Below, piece after piece: positions 13,276-26,495 of a stretch of DNA of 64,000 nucleotides. The notes beneath the pieces were generated by a model. The model ran no database searches. It was given only the letters and a program-made list of their open reading frames with translations, and had not been told where the DNA came from. Made by a program: the position numbers and the translations under genes. Numbering within the stretch: position 1 is the first letter of the stretch; each line of letters opens with the position of its first letter. The DNA is from Xenopus tropicalis (taxonomy: Eukaryota; Chordata; Amphibia; Anura; Pipidae), in assembly GCF_000004195.4 (NCBI RefSeq), contig NC_030683.2, positions 1,429,155 through 1,493,154 on the forward strand. The letters are read 5' to 3'.

Positions 13276-13545
13276 TCTTCTTCTTCTCCTTCTCCTTCTC
13301 CTTCTCCTTCTCCTTCTTCTTCTTCTCCTTCTCCTTCTCCTTCTTCTTCTTCTCCTTCTTCTTCTCCTTCTCCTCCTCCTCCTTCTCCTCCTTCTCCTTC
13401 TCCTCCTTCTCCTCCTTCTCCTCCTTCTCCTCCTTCTCCTTCTCCTCCTCCTCCTTCTCCTCCTTCTCCTTCACCTCCTTCTCCTCCTTCTCCTTCTTCC
13501 TCTTCTCCTTCTTCTTCTCCTTCTTCTCCTTCTTCTTCTTCCCTC
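13276..13545. repeat. Pure pyrimidine (TTC/TCC)n tract
   Basis: About 270 bp made almost wholly of ttc, tcc and ctt triplets on the plus strand, interrupted by a single cacc. Such polypurine/polypyrimidine mirror tracts can form triplex DNA. The poly-Ser/Phe and poly-Glu/Lys open frames across it are artefacts of the triplet repeat. Confidence 0.97.
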
Positions 13546-13798
13546 ATCCAAAAGGTCATTTGTTGCAAATTTGCCCTTTATTGTACAATCAGCTCAAACC
13601 TGATCCTCTGTCTGTGTGATGGGAATCAACTATTGTTTGATTATGCTGAATATCAGTGTCTCTGTGTTACTGCCCCCCCCATTCGCAAAATGGTCTCTCC
13701 CACCCGAGGCCATCTGCACCACTAACTGCCCCCCCCTCCCAGTACCAACAGCGACCCCGCTGTAGGGCACAAGCTTGGGTCACTGACACCTGTATGTA
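13546..13798. other. Unique spacer
   Basis: About 250 bp with short poly-C runs; nothing was recognised. Confidence 0.55.
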
Positions 13799-14800
13799 AT
13801 GTGTGGGAGAAGGGAAAGGGGGTTCGGGGAGTAGAGAGACAAATGGGGGGAGAGGGGAAATATAGAAGGGGGGAGAAGAGGGAGGATGGGGGGGGAGTAA
13901 GGCCAACAGTTGGGGGGGGGAATAGAAAAAGGAAAGGAGAGGGGATTGAGAGACAGAGGAGAGAGGGGAAGGGAAAGGGGGTTCGGGAGTAGAGAGACAA
14001 ATGGGGGAGTAGGGGAATTAGAAGGGGGATAAGAGGGAGGATGGGGGGGAGTAAGGCCAACAGTCTGGGGGGGGGGAATAGAAAAGGAAAGGAGAGGGGA
14101 TGAGAGACAGAAAGGAGAGAGGGGAAGGGAAGGGGGTTCGGGAGTGAGAGACAATGGGGGGGAGAGGGGAAATATAGAAGGGGGGAGAAGAGGGGGATGG
14201 GGGGGAGTAAGGCAAACGTTGGGGGGGGAATAGAAGAAGGAAAGGAGAGGGGATGAGAGACAGAAGGAGAGAGGGGAATGGGAAAGGGGGTTCGGGGAGT
14301 AGAAGAGACAAATGGGGGAGAGGGAAATATAGAAGGGGGGAAGGGGAGATGGGGGGAGTAAGGCCAAACAGTTGGGGGGGGGAATAGAAAGGAAAGGAGA
14401 AGGGGAGAAGAGACAGAAGGAGAGAGGGGAAGTGGAAAGGGGGTTCGGGGAGTAGGAGACAAATGGGGGAGAGGGGAAATATAGAGGGGGGAGAAGAGGG
14501 AGGATGGGGGGGGAATAAGGCCAAAAGTTGGGGGGGGGGAAATAGAAAAGGAAGGAGAGGGGAAGGGGAAAAGGGGGTTCGGGGAGAGACAAATGGGGGG
14601 AGAGGGGAAATATAGAAGGGGGGAGAAGAGGGAGAATCGGGGGGGAGTAAGGCAAACAGTTTGGGGGGGGGGATAGAAAAGGAAGGAGAGGGGATGAGAG
14701 ACAGAAGGGAGAGAGGGGAAGGGCAGGGGGTTCGGGGAGTAGAGAGACCAAATGGGGGGAGAGGGGAAGGGGGTTCGGGCAGTAGATAGATGGGGGGAGA
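13799..14800. repeat. ~155-bp purine-rich tandem repeat, about 7 copies
   Basis: The marker gggttcgggga(gta)gagagac recurs near 13821, 13981, 14136, 14290, 14443, 14577, 14730 and 14772. Each unit also has gaaatatagaagggggg and taaggccaacagttggggg. The plus strand is almost entirely purine. Unit lengths vary by indels in G runs. Confidence 0.93.
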
Positions 14801-15005
14801 GGGTTACGTTTTGCCCCAGTGCCACTATGAGCCGCCGGTTTGCCCTCACTATTATATTTAGGGTTAATGAGATGTTGGAGTGAATGTGACGGAGTCAATA
14901 AAAGCCCAATAGAACCATTATCTGTCGGACTCATTTATTGCCCCAGAGACCCGAGTGGCAGTGAGCCCGGAGTGGCTGGAGGGTAATTAAATGGGTGGCA
15001 GTTAT
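14801..15005. other. Unique spacer
   Basis: About 200 bp between arrays; nothing was recognised. Confidence 0.55.
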
Positions 15006-16300
15006 AGTTGGGGCAGCGCTAGTGGGGCAGTGATAGTGGGGGCAGAGCTAGTGGGGCAGTGATAGTGGGGGCAGCGCTAGTGGGGGCAGTGATAGTGGGG
15101 CAGCGCTAGTGGGGCAGGCTAGTGGGGGGCAGTGATAGTGCGGGGCCAGCGCTAGTGGGGGGGCAGTGTGTGGGGGCAGCACTAGTGGGGGCAGCGTTAA
15201 GACTGGGGGCAACGCTAGTGGGGGCAGCATTAGAGGGGGCAGCGTTAAAGGGGGCAGCGCTAGTGGGGGGCAGCGTAGAGGGGGCAGCACTAGTGGGGGC
15301 AGTGGATAGTGGGGGCAGGTTAGAGGGGCAGCGCTAGTGGAGGCAGCGTTAGAAGGGGGCAGCGCTTAGTGGGGCAGCGCTAGTGGGGGCAGATGGCGGG
15401 ACGCGCATAGTGGGGGAGCGTTAGAGGGGGCGCAGCTAGTGGGGGCAGCGTAAGTGGGGGCAGCGCTAGTGGGGGCAGCGTTAGAGGGGGCAGCGCTAGT
15501 GGGGGCAGCGCTAGTGGGGCAGCGTTAGAGGGCCGCGCTAGTGGGGGCGCGTTAGAGGGGCAGCGCTAGTGGGGGCAGCGCTAGTGGGGCGCGTGAGCGT
15601 AGGGGGGCAGTATAGTGGCGCGAGGAGCAGCGCTAGTGGGGGCAGGTTAGCGGGGGCCAGCGCAGCGGCTAGTGGGGGCAGCGAGGGGGCAGCGTTAGGG
15701 GGCAGCGCTAGTGGGCGGCAGTTAGAGGGGCAGCGCTAGTGGGGGCAGCGTTTAGAGGGGCAGCGCTAAAGTGGGGGGGGCTAGTGGGGGCAGCATTAGG
15801 GGGCAGCATTAGAGGGGGCAGCGTTAGAGGGGCAAGCGCTAGTGGGGGCAGCGTTAGAGGAGGCAGCGGTAGTGGGGCAGCGTTAGAGGGGGAGCGTTAG
15901 GGGGGCAGCGCTAGTGGGGCAGGCTAGTGGGGGCAGCATTAGAGGGGGCAGCGTTAGAGGGGCAGCGTTAGAGGGGGCAGCGCTAGTGGGGGCAGCGTTA
16001 GAGGAGGCAGCGGTAGTGGGGGCAGCGTTAGCGGGAGCGTTAGAGGGGGCAGCGCTAGTGGGGGCAGCGTTAGTGGGGGCAGCGTTAGAGGGGGCAGCGT
16101 TAGAGGGGGCAGCGTTAGAGGGGCAGCGCTAGTGGGGCAGCGTTAGAGGGGCAGCGCTTAGAGAGGGGGCAAGTTTAGAGGGGCAGCGCTAGTGGGCAGC
16201 GTTAAGAGGGGAGCAGCGTTAGACCGCTAGTGGGGGCAGCGTTAAGGGGGGCAGCGTTAGAGGGGGCAGCGTTAGAGGGGGCAGCGCTAGTGGGGGCAGA
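15006..16300. repeat. ~17-bp GCAGCG(C/T)TAG minisatellite, about 75 copies
   Basis: Two alternating unit types, gcagcgctagtggggg and gcagcgttagagggg, fill the stretch. Units are clean near both ends and carry many small indels between about 15,330 and 15,900. Confidence 0.95.
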
Positions 16301-16580
16301 GCAGCCCTTTCCTGCCATAGGGCGGGTAGTAAGTACTGGGCACTCTCACAGCCTGTGCCGGGGCATCATTATCCTGTTTGTTTGATGGCAGTTATGGCAG
16401 GTTGGGTGTGGGGCAGATATGGGGGCAGCCATGTGTTTAAAGGGGTAAGTGAGGCCTTTGCAGAATGCATCCCAGGGCTGATGGGGGGGCAAAGTGCAAA
16501 AATCATTGTGCCAGTGGCGCTTGGCATTGTGCCCACTGTTAGTAAATGACCCCTTTGTATCCCAACAGTTCACTGACAGT
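16301..16580. other. Unique spacer
   Basis: About 280 bp between two arrays; no gene or element was recognised. Confidence 0.55.
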
Positions 16581-18580
16581 TACTGTCTCCATCTTGCCCT
16601 ACTGTCCCCATCTTGCCCTACTTGCCCCCATCTTGCCTACTGTCTCCATCTTGCCCTATGTCTCCATCTTGTCCTAACTGTCTCCCTCTTGTCCTACTGT
16701 CTCCATCTTGTCCTACTGTCCCCATCTTGCCCTACTGTCCCTGCCCTCTTGCCTACGTCCCCTCTTGCCCTACTGTCAGCACCATCTTGCCTACTGTCCC
16801 CATCCTTGCCTACTGTCTCCATCTTGCCCTACTGTCCCCATCTCTCCTACTGTCCTCTAGCCTACTGTCTCCATCTTGCCCTAACTGTCCCATCTTGCCC
16901 TACTTGTCTCCATCTTGTCTACTGTCTCCATCTGGTCCCTACTGTCTCCATCTTGCCTCTGTCTCCATCTGCCTACCTGTCTCCATCTTGCCCTAACTGT
17001 CTCCATCTTGCCCTACTGTCCTCCATCTTGTCTATGCTCCATTTGCCTACTGTATCCATCCTGTACTCGTCCCATCTGCCTACTGTCCCATTTTGCCCAT
17101 ACTGCTCTGCCATCTTGCCCTATCTTGCTATCCATCTTGCCCTACTGTCCCCATCTTCCCTACTGTCCTCCATCTTGTCTATCTGTCTCCTTGTGCCCTA
17201 CTGTTTCCCATCTTGTCCTATGTCTTCCATCTTTGCTACTACTGTCTCCCATCTTGCCCTACTGTCTCCACTCTTGCCCTACTGTCTTCCAACTTGCCTA
17301 CTGTCTCCATCTTGTCCTCTGTCCATCTTGCCTACTGTCTCCATCTTGCCCTACTGTCTCCATCTCTGCCTACTGTCCCATCTTGCCCTACGTCTCCAAT
17401 CTTGTCTACTGTCTCCATCTTGCCCTACTGTCTCCATCTTGTCCTACTGTCTCTCCAATCTTGCCTTACTGTCTCCATCTTGCCCTACTGTCTCCATCTT
17501 GCCTACCTGTCTCCATCTTGTACTACTGTCTCCATCTGGTCCTACCTGTCTCCATCTTGCCCTACTTGTCTCCATCTTGCCTACTGTCTCCATCTTGTAC
17601 TTCTGTCTGCCATCTTGCCCTACTGTCTCCATCTTGCCCTACTGTCTCCATCTTGCCCTACTGTCTCCATCCCTTGTCCCCTACTGTCTCCATCTTCCCT
17701 ACTGTCTCCATCTTGCCTACTGTCTCATCTTGCCCTCACTGTCCCCATCTTGCCTACTGTCTCCATCTTGCCCTCTCACTCGTCCTCCATCTTGCCCTAC
17801 TGTCCCATCTTGCCCTACTGTCTCCATCTTGCCCCTATCTGTCTCCATCTTGCCCTACTGTCTCCATCTTGTCCTACTGTCCATCTTGCTCCTCTGTTCC
17901 ATCTTGCCCTATTCTGTCTCCATCTTGCCCTACTCCCATCTTGCCCTACTGTCCCATCTTTGTCCTACTGTCTCCATTCTTGCCCTACTGTCTCCATCTT
18001 GCCCTACTGTCTCCATCTTGCCCTACTGTCCCATCTTGCCCTACTGTCTCCATCTTGTCCTACGTTCCCTTGCCTCTTCCATCTTGTCCTACTGTCCCAT
18101 CTTGCCCTACTGTCTCCATCTTGCCTCTACTGTCTTCCATCTTGTCCTACTGTCTCCATCTGCCGCTACTGTCCTCACTCTTTGCCCTACTGTCTCCATC
18201 TTGCCCTACTGTCTCCATCTTGGCCCTACTGTCTCCATCTTGCCCTAGTGTCCCCATCTTGCCTACTGTCTCCATCTTGCCCTACTGCGCATCTTGCCTA
18301 CTGTCTCCATCTTGTCCTACTGTCCCATCTTGCCCTACTGTCCCATTCTTGTCTACTGTCTCATCTTGCCCTATGTCTCCATCTTGCCCTACCTGTCCCC
18401 ATCTTGGCTATACTGTCTCTCCATCTTGCCCTACTGTCCCATCTTGCCCTACTGTCTCCATCTTGCCCATACCTGTCTCCATCTTGCCCTACTGTCCCCA
18501 TCTTGCCCTACTGTCTCCATCTTGTCCTACTGTCCCCATCTTGCCCTACTGTCTCCATTTTGTCCTACTGTCTCCAAAGT
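16581..18580 (+). repeat. 19-bp minisatellite, array A (forward)
   Basis: The unit is tactgtctccatcttgccc, about 100 copies. Variants are tctcc/tcccc and tgccc/tgtcc. Unit order is clean at the ends and indel-rich in the middle. The same unit, reverse-complemented and with the same variants, forms the arrays at 28236-28960 and 29995-36830. The long Cys/Leu/Pro/Ser open frames here are not genes. Confidence 0.97.
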
Positions 18581-19095
18581 GGATTTGGAAGTCTCGGCAG
18601 AGAGGTGACTGGATATAAAGAGACAGAGCCGGACTGCTGAGAGTGAAGGTCACACTCGGATACAGAATAGGGAGGAATTTATCAAGCTGCGGCGCATCTG
18701 CCTGTAACTGTCACTCAACCCAATCCCTTTATTGGAGCTCGGGGAGTCGGGGGGGGAATATTGATCCGGTAACAATGCGCCATTTATTGGATCGTGCCTG
18801 ATTCAGTATTGGGGCAAAGCGCCGCGTCGGTGTTAACCCTTTCCCATCAGATCAGCAACTTCATAACGTTCCCCTGTGTGTCGGTACCAGAGAGCCGATC
18901 CGTTATCCCTGTGTCTGTAACGAGCCCCAATCTGTTTGTCCTTGGGCGGCAGCCGACTGTTCTGTGTGAGGCCCGAACCCTGACCCTCGGCAGCAGAACT
19001 GACAGTTCCTAATATCCTGCGCAGTATGGCGACGTCTGAATCATGGCCTGCTATTGGCTCTCAGTACCAGCGACTTGGATCCGTCTGAATCCTCA
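18581..19095. other. Unique spacer
   Basis: About 515 bp without repeats or a recognised coding sequence. Confidence 0.55.
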
Positions 19096-20905
19096 GCTTT
19101 ATTCCCAGAGGCACAAACAGCCCCCCCAGCCCAATAAATAGTGAGTGTCTGTGGCACCTTACAGCCTCCCTGGCATTCCCAGTACCCAGACGGGCCACAA
19201 ACAGCCCCCCAGCCCAATAACTAGTGGAGTGTCTGTGGCAGCTTACACGCCCCTCCCGGGCATTCCAGTACCAGAGGCACAAACGCCCCCCAGCCCAATA
19301 AAATAGTGACTGTCTGTGGGCAACCTTACAGCCCCCCTGGCATTCCCAGTACCCAGAGGCACAAAAAGCCCCCCCCCCCAGCCGCAATAAATATGACTGT
19401 CTGTGGCACCTTACAGCCTCCCTGGCATTCCCAGTACCCAGAGGCACAAACAGCCCCCCCAGCCCAATAAATAGGACTGTCTGTGGCACTTCAGCCCCCT
19501 GGCAATTTCCCAGTACCCAGAGGCCAAACAGCCCCCCCAGCCCAATAAATAGTGACTGTCCTGTGGCACCTTACAGCCCCCCTGGCATTCCAGTACCCGA
19601 GAGGCACAAACAGCCCCCCCCCCCAGCCCAATAAAATAGTGCTGTCTGTGGCACCTTACAGCCCCCCCCCAGCATTCCCAGTACCCAGGGCACCAAACAG
19701 CCCCCCCCAGCCCCAATAAATAGTGACCTGTCTGTGGCACCTTACAGCCCCCCCCCAGCATTCCAAGTACCAGAGGCACAACCAGCCCCCCCCCAGCCAT
19801 AAATAGTGACTGTCTTGTGGCACCTTACAGCCCCCTGGCATTCCCAGTCCCAGAGGCCAAACCAGCCCCCCAGCCCCCCCAGCCCATAAATAGTGAGCTG
19901 TCTGTGGTACCATTACAGGCCCTGGGCATTCCCAGTACCCAGAGGCACAAACAGAGCCCCCCCGCAGCCCAATAAAATATGACTGTTGTGGCACCTTTAC
20001 AGCCCCCCTGGCATTCCCAGACCCAGGAGGCACAAACAGACCCCCAGCCCAATAAATAGTGAGTGTCTGTGGCACCTTAGCGCCCCCCCGGCATTCCCAG
20101 TACCAGAGGCACAAACAGCCCCCCAGCCCCATAAATTAGTGACTGTCTGTGGCACCTTACAGCCCCCTGGCATTCCCAGTACCCAGAGGCACAAACCCCC
20201 CCCCCCCCAGCCAATAAATATGTGACTATCTGTTTTTTGCACTTACAGCCCCCCTGGCATTTCCAGTCCGAGGCACAAACAGCCCCACCCGCTCAAATAA
20301 ATAAGTGACTGTCTGTGGCAGCCTTACAGCCCCCCCTGGCATTCCAGTTACCCAAGGCCCAAACAGCCCCAGCCCAATAAATAGTGCTTGTCTGTGGCAA
20401 ACCTTACAGCCCCCCCCCAGCATTCCCAGTAAACCTCAGAGGGCACAAACAGCCCCCCCGCCCAGCCCAATAAATAGTGACTGCTGTGGCACCTTACAGC
20501 CCCCCAGCATATTCCCAGTACCCAGAGGCACAACAGCCCCCCCCCAGCCCAATAAATAGTGACTGTCTGTGGTACCTTCAGCCCCCCTGGCTTCCAGTAC
20601 CAGAGGCACAAACGCCCCCCCCAGCCCAATAAATAGTGACTTGTCTGTGGCACCTTACAAGCCCCCCTGGCATTCCCAGTACCCCAGAGGCCACAACAGG
20701 CCCCCCCAGCCCAATAAATAGTGACTGTCTGTGGCACCTTACAGCCCCCCGGCATTCCAGGTACCAGCAGAGGCACAAAACAGCCCCCCCACCAGCCCCA
20801 ATAAATATGTGGTACTGTCTGTGGCAACTTACAGCCCCCATGGCATTCCCAGTACCCAGAGGCACAAACAGCCCCCCCAGCCCAATAAATAGTGACTGTG
20901 TTTTT
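19096..20905. repeat. ~81-bp C-run tandem repeat, about 22 copies
   Basis: The unit holds cagcccaataaatagtgact, then gtctgtggcaccttacagcc, a C run, tggcattcccagtaccc and agaggcacaaacag. Length changes sit mostly in the C runs. Confidence 0.96.
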
Positions 20906-23900
20906 TGTATGGAACCCCTGAGATTGGGCCCTGTACCCCTAGCTGTGGCCCTGCCTTTTGTGGGGGGCATCTCTCTCTCGCGGGATGGGGCAGATAGGGG
21001 AGACATAAGGGTCAGTCTGTAAGTACCAGGGAAACCCAGACAGATCCATATCATATACGTATGGCCCATCAGAACAGACCCAGGACTATTCGGGTGATGG
21101 AGGTTTAGCAATGTTAGGGGTGGGGGCAGGCTGTGGGGGAACAGAGGCAATTAATAAGGGAATGAAATGCTGGGAGTTAAGAGCAGGGGGGTTGGGGGGC
21201 AACTGGACTTTATCGGCTCCGGGGCCCCATTGTGGGCAGAGAGAGGGATTATATGGGAGAAGGGAAATTCTACCCTTAAGGGTAACACCTGTGCCCTAAT
21301 GCCCCCCGTCTGGATTGGTAGAGTGCATTTCTCATGGCTTTGCTATAAATCTGCCACAGCCCCCCCACCTTCCTCTCTCCGGGGGCGCCATGTCCCTGCA
21401 CCCCAAACTCTCTTCTCCCTGCGCCTCCATATTGTGTTCCTGGACTTTTTCTATTTGATTCTGTCTCATTAATGGGAGTCGTTATGGTCCTGAGGCTTTT
21501 TTATCTTAGATCTTTGGCCAAGAACATATGAATGACCACCTATTGGACATCCTTACTAAGTGTTTTGGGGGGTTACATTCCTTGGAGATGCATTTGAACT
21601 TTACCCCCCATTCAAGCCCCTTCTGTTGGTATCAGTAAATGCGAGGGCAGATCACGGAGTTACCCCCGGCCCCTACCCCCCCCACCCCCCCACTGGGGGA
21701 CTCAGGGAGACGCTAGAAGCCATTGTAACGGCTCTTGTGATTGAGCGCAGGGAATGGGGGGGCTCGGGAGCGATGTCTCCGCTGCATTAGGATATTGAAT
21801 TGTGCAACAATGGAGATTAAACAGGAAATTGAGCGTGATTATTCCGTTCGGAGCGCGTGGGGGGGCCGCGGAGCCTAAAAGGTTTGCGTCGCAGGAAATT
21901 CCAAGAAAAGAAACTGCCTTTTATCCGCCGGGGGCTTTTATCTGAGCTCTGCGCCCCGGGGGCTTTCTGTGGGTTTGGGGGTTTAATTCTCTTTCACCTG
22001 TGACTCCTGCAGTCATTGCTTTCAGCGTTGGTCGTTAAACATCAGCCCCCCCCAGTAATGACTTTGTGCCGAGACAAAGCCAAGCGCCCCCCCCCCGTGC
22101 CGTTCTCTTACACATGAGCCCATTGTACTGCCGGGGGCACTGACCCTTTTTGCATTAAATAAGCATCCGAAACAATTTCATGGCCCAGGAATATAATTAA
22201 AGGTAGAGACGCCGGTGTCCCCCCCCCCCCCCCCGGCCCTGGCAGGGAAAGGGTGCTCAGCCAATCAGCCGTGAGGAAGTGAGAAGCAAATGGACCAATG
22301 GGTTTGTTAGTTGGTTCTCCGGGCTGGTGCCCCCTGAGTGTTACAAAGAGCTGCAAATAGAACATCTGACCCCCCCGGATTATATTCCTCTTAATTCCCA
22401 TGATACAGGCCCCCCGAGTCATGGCTGTTACTAGTCGCCTCTGTCATAGAAACGTGGCCCCCACTGTATACTGACACTGTCTGGATGCTGCCATGTCGAT
22501 TGCACACTCACTATTACTAACAGGTAGTGGCTTGATCTGATTGGCCGCCTCTGTATGTACCCCGATACATCTCATTGCCCCCTCTTTGCTGCTGTACTTG
22601 CCCCTACGCTTCTTACACAAGGCTTATGGCTAGTAGGGGGGGCGCTGGGAGTCCTTCCCTGAAACCCTCCCACTTTCCATTCCCTCCCCGTTGGGCCCAG
22701 TTCTCTTGTTTAGTAGAAAACAACTTTCCGAGTCGGGTTTTACTGGAACCTTCACTTAGGAACCAAATTTCATTAGTTCTACAAGATGCGGAGCCGGGGG
22801 CCGTCGGTAATGAAATGTCACCGCAAATCGATCTTCATTCACAGACAAGTCTCCCGACTCGGGTTTTCTTACTCGGCAGAAAGAGGTTCCGAGCCCAAAA
22901 CATGGTCGGTGCCAGCTCGTTCCTCATCTAACGAGACGATAATGATTTGCCCTCTGTCTCGGGTGGGGGGGGGGTCTCGGTCCCCTTTGCTGACTCGCTG
23001 AGGAACGAGGATTGAGATCGGGTCACAGGGGAACCAGCTCGGCAGTTCTTGCTATAAGTAATGCGTTGTATTGGGTCCTGCGAGTATAGAATTTACAGGT
23101 CCAGGTTCGGGTCAGGCCCATTTGTGAGATGCCCCAGTCCTAGGGGGGCAGAACCTCTGAACCTACAGGGAGCAGGAGATGAAAATATGATCCATCACTT
23201 GATGCCCCAGATGCACAAACGTTCACCAACCGGGTCCAGCATCTCCTGGTATCATTCCCACCCCCTGGGAACTAAATGCCCCGAGTTCTTCCTAGCTAGA
23301 ACTTTGGCCGTGTGTCCTTCCTCTTCCTCTGACCTCATCACTGAAGAAGAAGAAGACTCCGCGGCCACAAGAGGCAACATAATAAGTCATAATTTGCTCT
23401 TCTCTTTGGGAAGCCACCACCTAGGTCTCCCATTGCCGGATTCTTGATAGAGATGAGCAGATTGGGGTGTTCCGTGGGCTCCCAGAGTTGTTCTGCTGTG
23501 AATCCATGGGAACCATGATGGGTTGGACACAATCTGGTCCCCTGATTGGACATTGACATCCATAGTCAGAAGATGCACTACACGTGTCTACCTTGAGCTT
23601 CTAGGCAGCCATGTCCTACACTTCCTTCATCCATCTTTGCTTTGGGCGCCCAAGGGACCTGCACTGTCGGTTCCCTACAGATATCGGGGGTAAAGTGTTG
23701 AGAGGGGAGAAAAATCCAAATGAAGGTCTGGATCTTAAGCACCAACATTCATCTTAGACATCCAGGTCTATCTCTGGGGTTCTCTGTCTCCTGCTGGGGG
23801 CGTATGGGGGGGCTGATAAATTTGAGATACTATGGTCAGTGCATCATTTCTACGTCTGTCCGACTGAATGATATTTAGAGAGACACAATGAGCTGTAAGT

Positions 23901-25110
23901 GGCATCTTGGGTGTAGGAGGTCTCTCCCCGTCCTGCAGGCAGTGGTGGCACTCTCAGAGCACCAGGCTGGAGCGCTCTCTTCCGGCCGAGTTCCTCTCTC
24001 ATTCTTCTGCTTGGATTGTGCCAAATGGGAAGGAACTGAGCCAAAGGGAGGCACAAGCAGTCTCTCTCTCTGAATGAAGTGCAACCTCTTATGCCCAGAG
24101 CTCACATGACAGGTGGAGCGCACAGGCATGGGCAAGAGATGGGGGCAGTAAGTCAGAGTGTGAGGGAGACCAGGAGAGACCAGGAACCCACTGGGGGGGC
24201 AGTTTCTACATAAGCAGGGGCAGGAAATAGGGGTTTTATGACCCTTCGGGGGGATGGGGGTAGAGTTGCCACCTTTGCTTGCCTCTCAATCCAGGCAGGG
24301 GGGCAAAGCTGGTGACACCAACGACTTGATGAATGACATTTGTGGGTGAGGCTATGACGCGGTGGCCTGTGATTGGCCAATCAGAAGATTGGACTGCTTT
24401 TTTTTCACACTTCTAAAATCCAGGCCATAAAGGTGGGATCTTCTCCCGATATTTCCCCTACGGGTGGGCGATATCAGGCTAATTTGACCGTATTGGGGAC
24501 TGCCCGCCCTATACCCGATTGTTTGGTGGCATAGGGGCCGCATCGATGAGCCAATGGGGTCCCTGATCCGACGGAAAAATCTGCCCGATTTCAGGCCAGA
24601 TGTTGGTCGGGGAGCCCCGTCGTTAATGCCCCAAACACGGGCAAATAAGCCCCATCACAGGGGCCAAACACAACTTCCCCCATAGGCTGATATTTACCTC
24701 TCAGCTGTGGCTGTGCCGGGGACAGGCGAGGGTTAAAGCCGGGCAGCGGCCGGAGTGGGGGGGGATTCTCCCTACAATGCGAGTTCCCAGATCCATAAGA
24801 TAAAATGACACGGATCGTCTCTGACAAGAGCCACTTAATAAGCGCGGCAGCGAGTGAGCGTCGGGCGGAACGCGGCGCTTGTGGTCTCGCTCGGTAAAGC
24901 CGATTAAGTAGGAACAGCAGCACGGTCTGCGGCCAATCACTTCCCCCACTGATTTGTGGCTCCTATAGACTCGCATTAAAGCCGCCATAAATATCAGCGC
25001 GAGAAATACGGAAAGGAAAGCGCCGCCGCGAGCGATTAAATACAAATCAGCCGCGAGAAACGCATTGAGTGACGCCGTGTGGGCTCCGCGGGGTCTTAAT
25101 TGTGTTCTGT
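20906..25110. other. 4.2-kb unique intron block, no gene seen
   Basis: This is the longest array-free stretch of the first intron. It has short poly-C runs (for example near 22,219-22,235) and a CG-rich end at 24,870-25,080. Both strands were read for splice-flanked frames with family resemblance and none was found. Open frames up to 190 codons at its left edge belong to the preceding array. Confidence 0.6.
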
Positions 25111-25112
25111 GC

Positions 25113-25868
25113 GCAGCCTGAGCCCCTCAACCACCCCAACCCAACCACCCCAAACCTACCCCAACCCAACCAACCACACCATCCACCTACCCAACTGCCC
25201 CATCCACCCACCCCAAACAAACCTCACCCACCCAAAAACCAACCACCCAACCACACCATCCACCTACCCAACCGCCCCATCCACCCACCCCAAACAAACC
25301 TCACCACCAAACCCACCCCAACCCAACACACATCCACCTACCAACCGCCCATCCAACCACCCAAACAACCTCACCACCCAAAATCCAACCCAACACCCAA
25401 CACACCATCACCTACCAACCCCCCATCCACCCACCCCAAACAAACCTCACCACCCAAAACCCAACCCAACCACCCACCACACCATCCACCTACCCAACCG
25501 CCCCATCCACCCACCCCAAACAAACCTCACCCACCCAAAACCCCAACCCAACCACCCAACCACACCATCCACCTACCCAACCGCCCCATCCACCCACCCC
25601 AACCAAACCTCACCCACCCAAAATCCAACCCAACCACCCACCCAACCACACCTACCAACGCCCATCACCCCAACCACCCAAACAAACCTCACCCACCCAA
25701 AACCCACCCCAACACCACCCAAAACCCACCCCAACCACCCAACCCAACCACACCTACCCAACCGCTCCATCCACCCACCCAACCCACCCCAAACAAACCC
25801 CACCCACCCCAACCCACCCAAGCCAACCACCCTCCCAATGTACCCCACCCACCCCCTAAACCCAACCC
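25113..25868. repeat. ~77-bp C/A-only tandem repeat, about 10 copies
   Basis: The unit carries ccccatccacccaccccaaa, then caaacctcacccacccaaaa and ccaaccacaccatccaccta. The plus strand is nearly free of G. The Pro/Thr/His-rich open frames are a consequence of that composition. Confidence 0.95.
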
Positions 25869-26495
25869 AACTAACATACAATAAATACATGGATACAATA
25901 AAACAAATACTTTCTATTTCCTGGACTTTTGCGCTGCGGAACCATATGGACGCTATTGGTTATAATGTTTAGTAAATTAGGGCTAGTGACTTGGGATGAA
26001 TATTGGGGTGTATGTAGGGGATACAGGGAGGGGCGCTCATTCTCCATTACACTATGCGCTGGGGGCCCAGCTGGTACCGGAGCTTCCGATCCATACCCAG
26101 AGGTCTGGGCCCATAAATCAGAGAGGGAGCCGCTTGTGTCTCACAGAACAGATGATAAATGGCTGCTGGGAGTTGGGTTTCGGGGTCCGTGTCAGATTTA
26201 TTGACTTTGTACAGAAGGAGATGGATCAGTCGGGGGATCATTATTGTTATTAGTGCCGCATATATCAGCCCGGCCCACGCGTCTTCTGACTGAACCAGAA
26301 CCTTCACCCTCCCGGTTACATTGGGTCCCGGGGGAAATGAAAGTTGCAGAAAACCAAGCGGTGACCTGTGATCTGTACTTATTGCTATCCGCCTGCAGCT
26401 GTCTGGGCTTAAAGTTATAGTTCAACAACACCGCTCCGTACAAATTCTTTATTAAATCCGATCCTCATATGGAGCAGATGAACTGAGTGCTGTAC
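25869..26495. other. Unique spacer
   Basis: About 630 bp between the CA-rich and 25-bp arrays; nothing was recognised. Confidence 0.55.

Noticed and set aside
13167..13619. Poly-Phe/Ser and poly-Glu/Lys frames
   Set aside because: Product of the (TTC/TCC)n tract.
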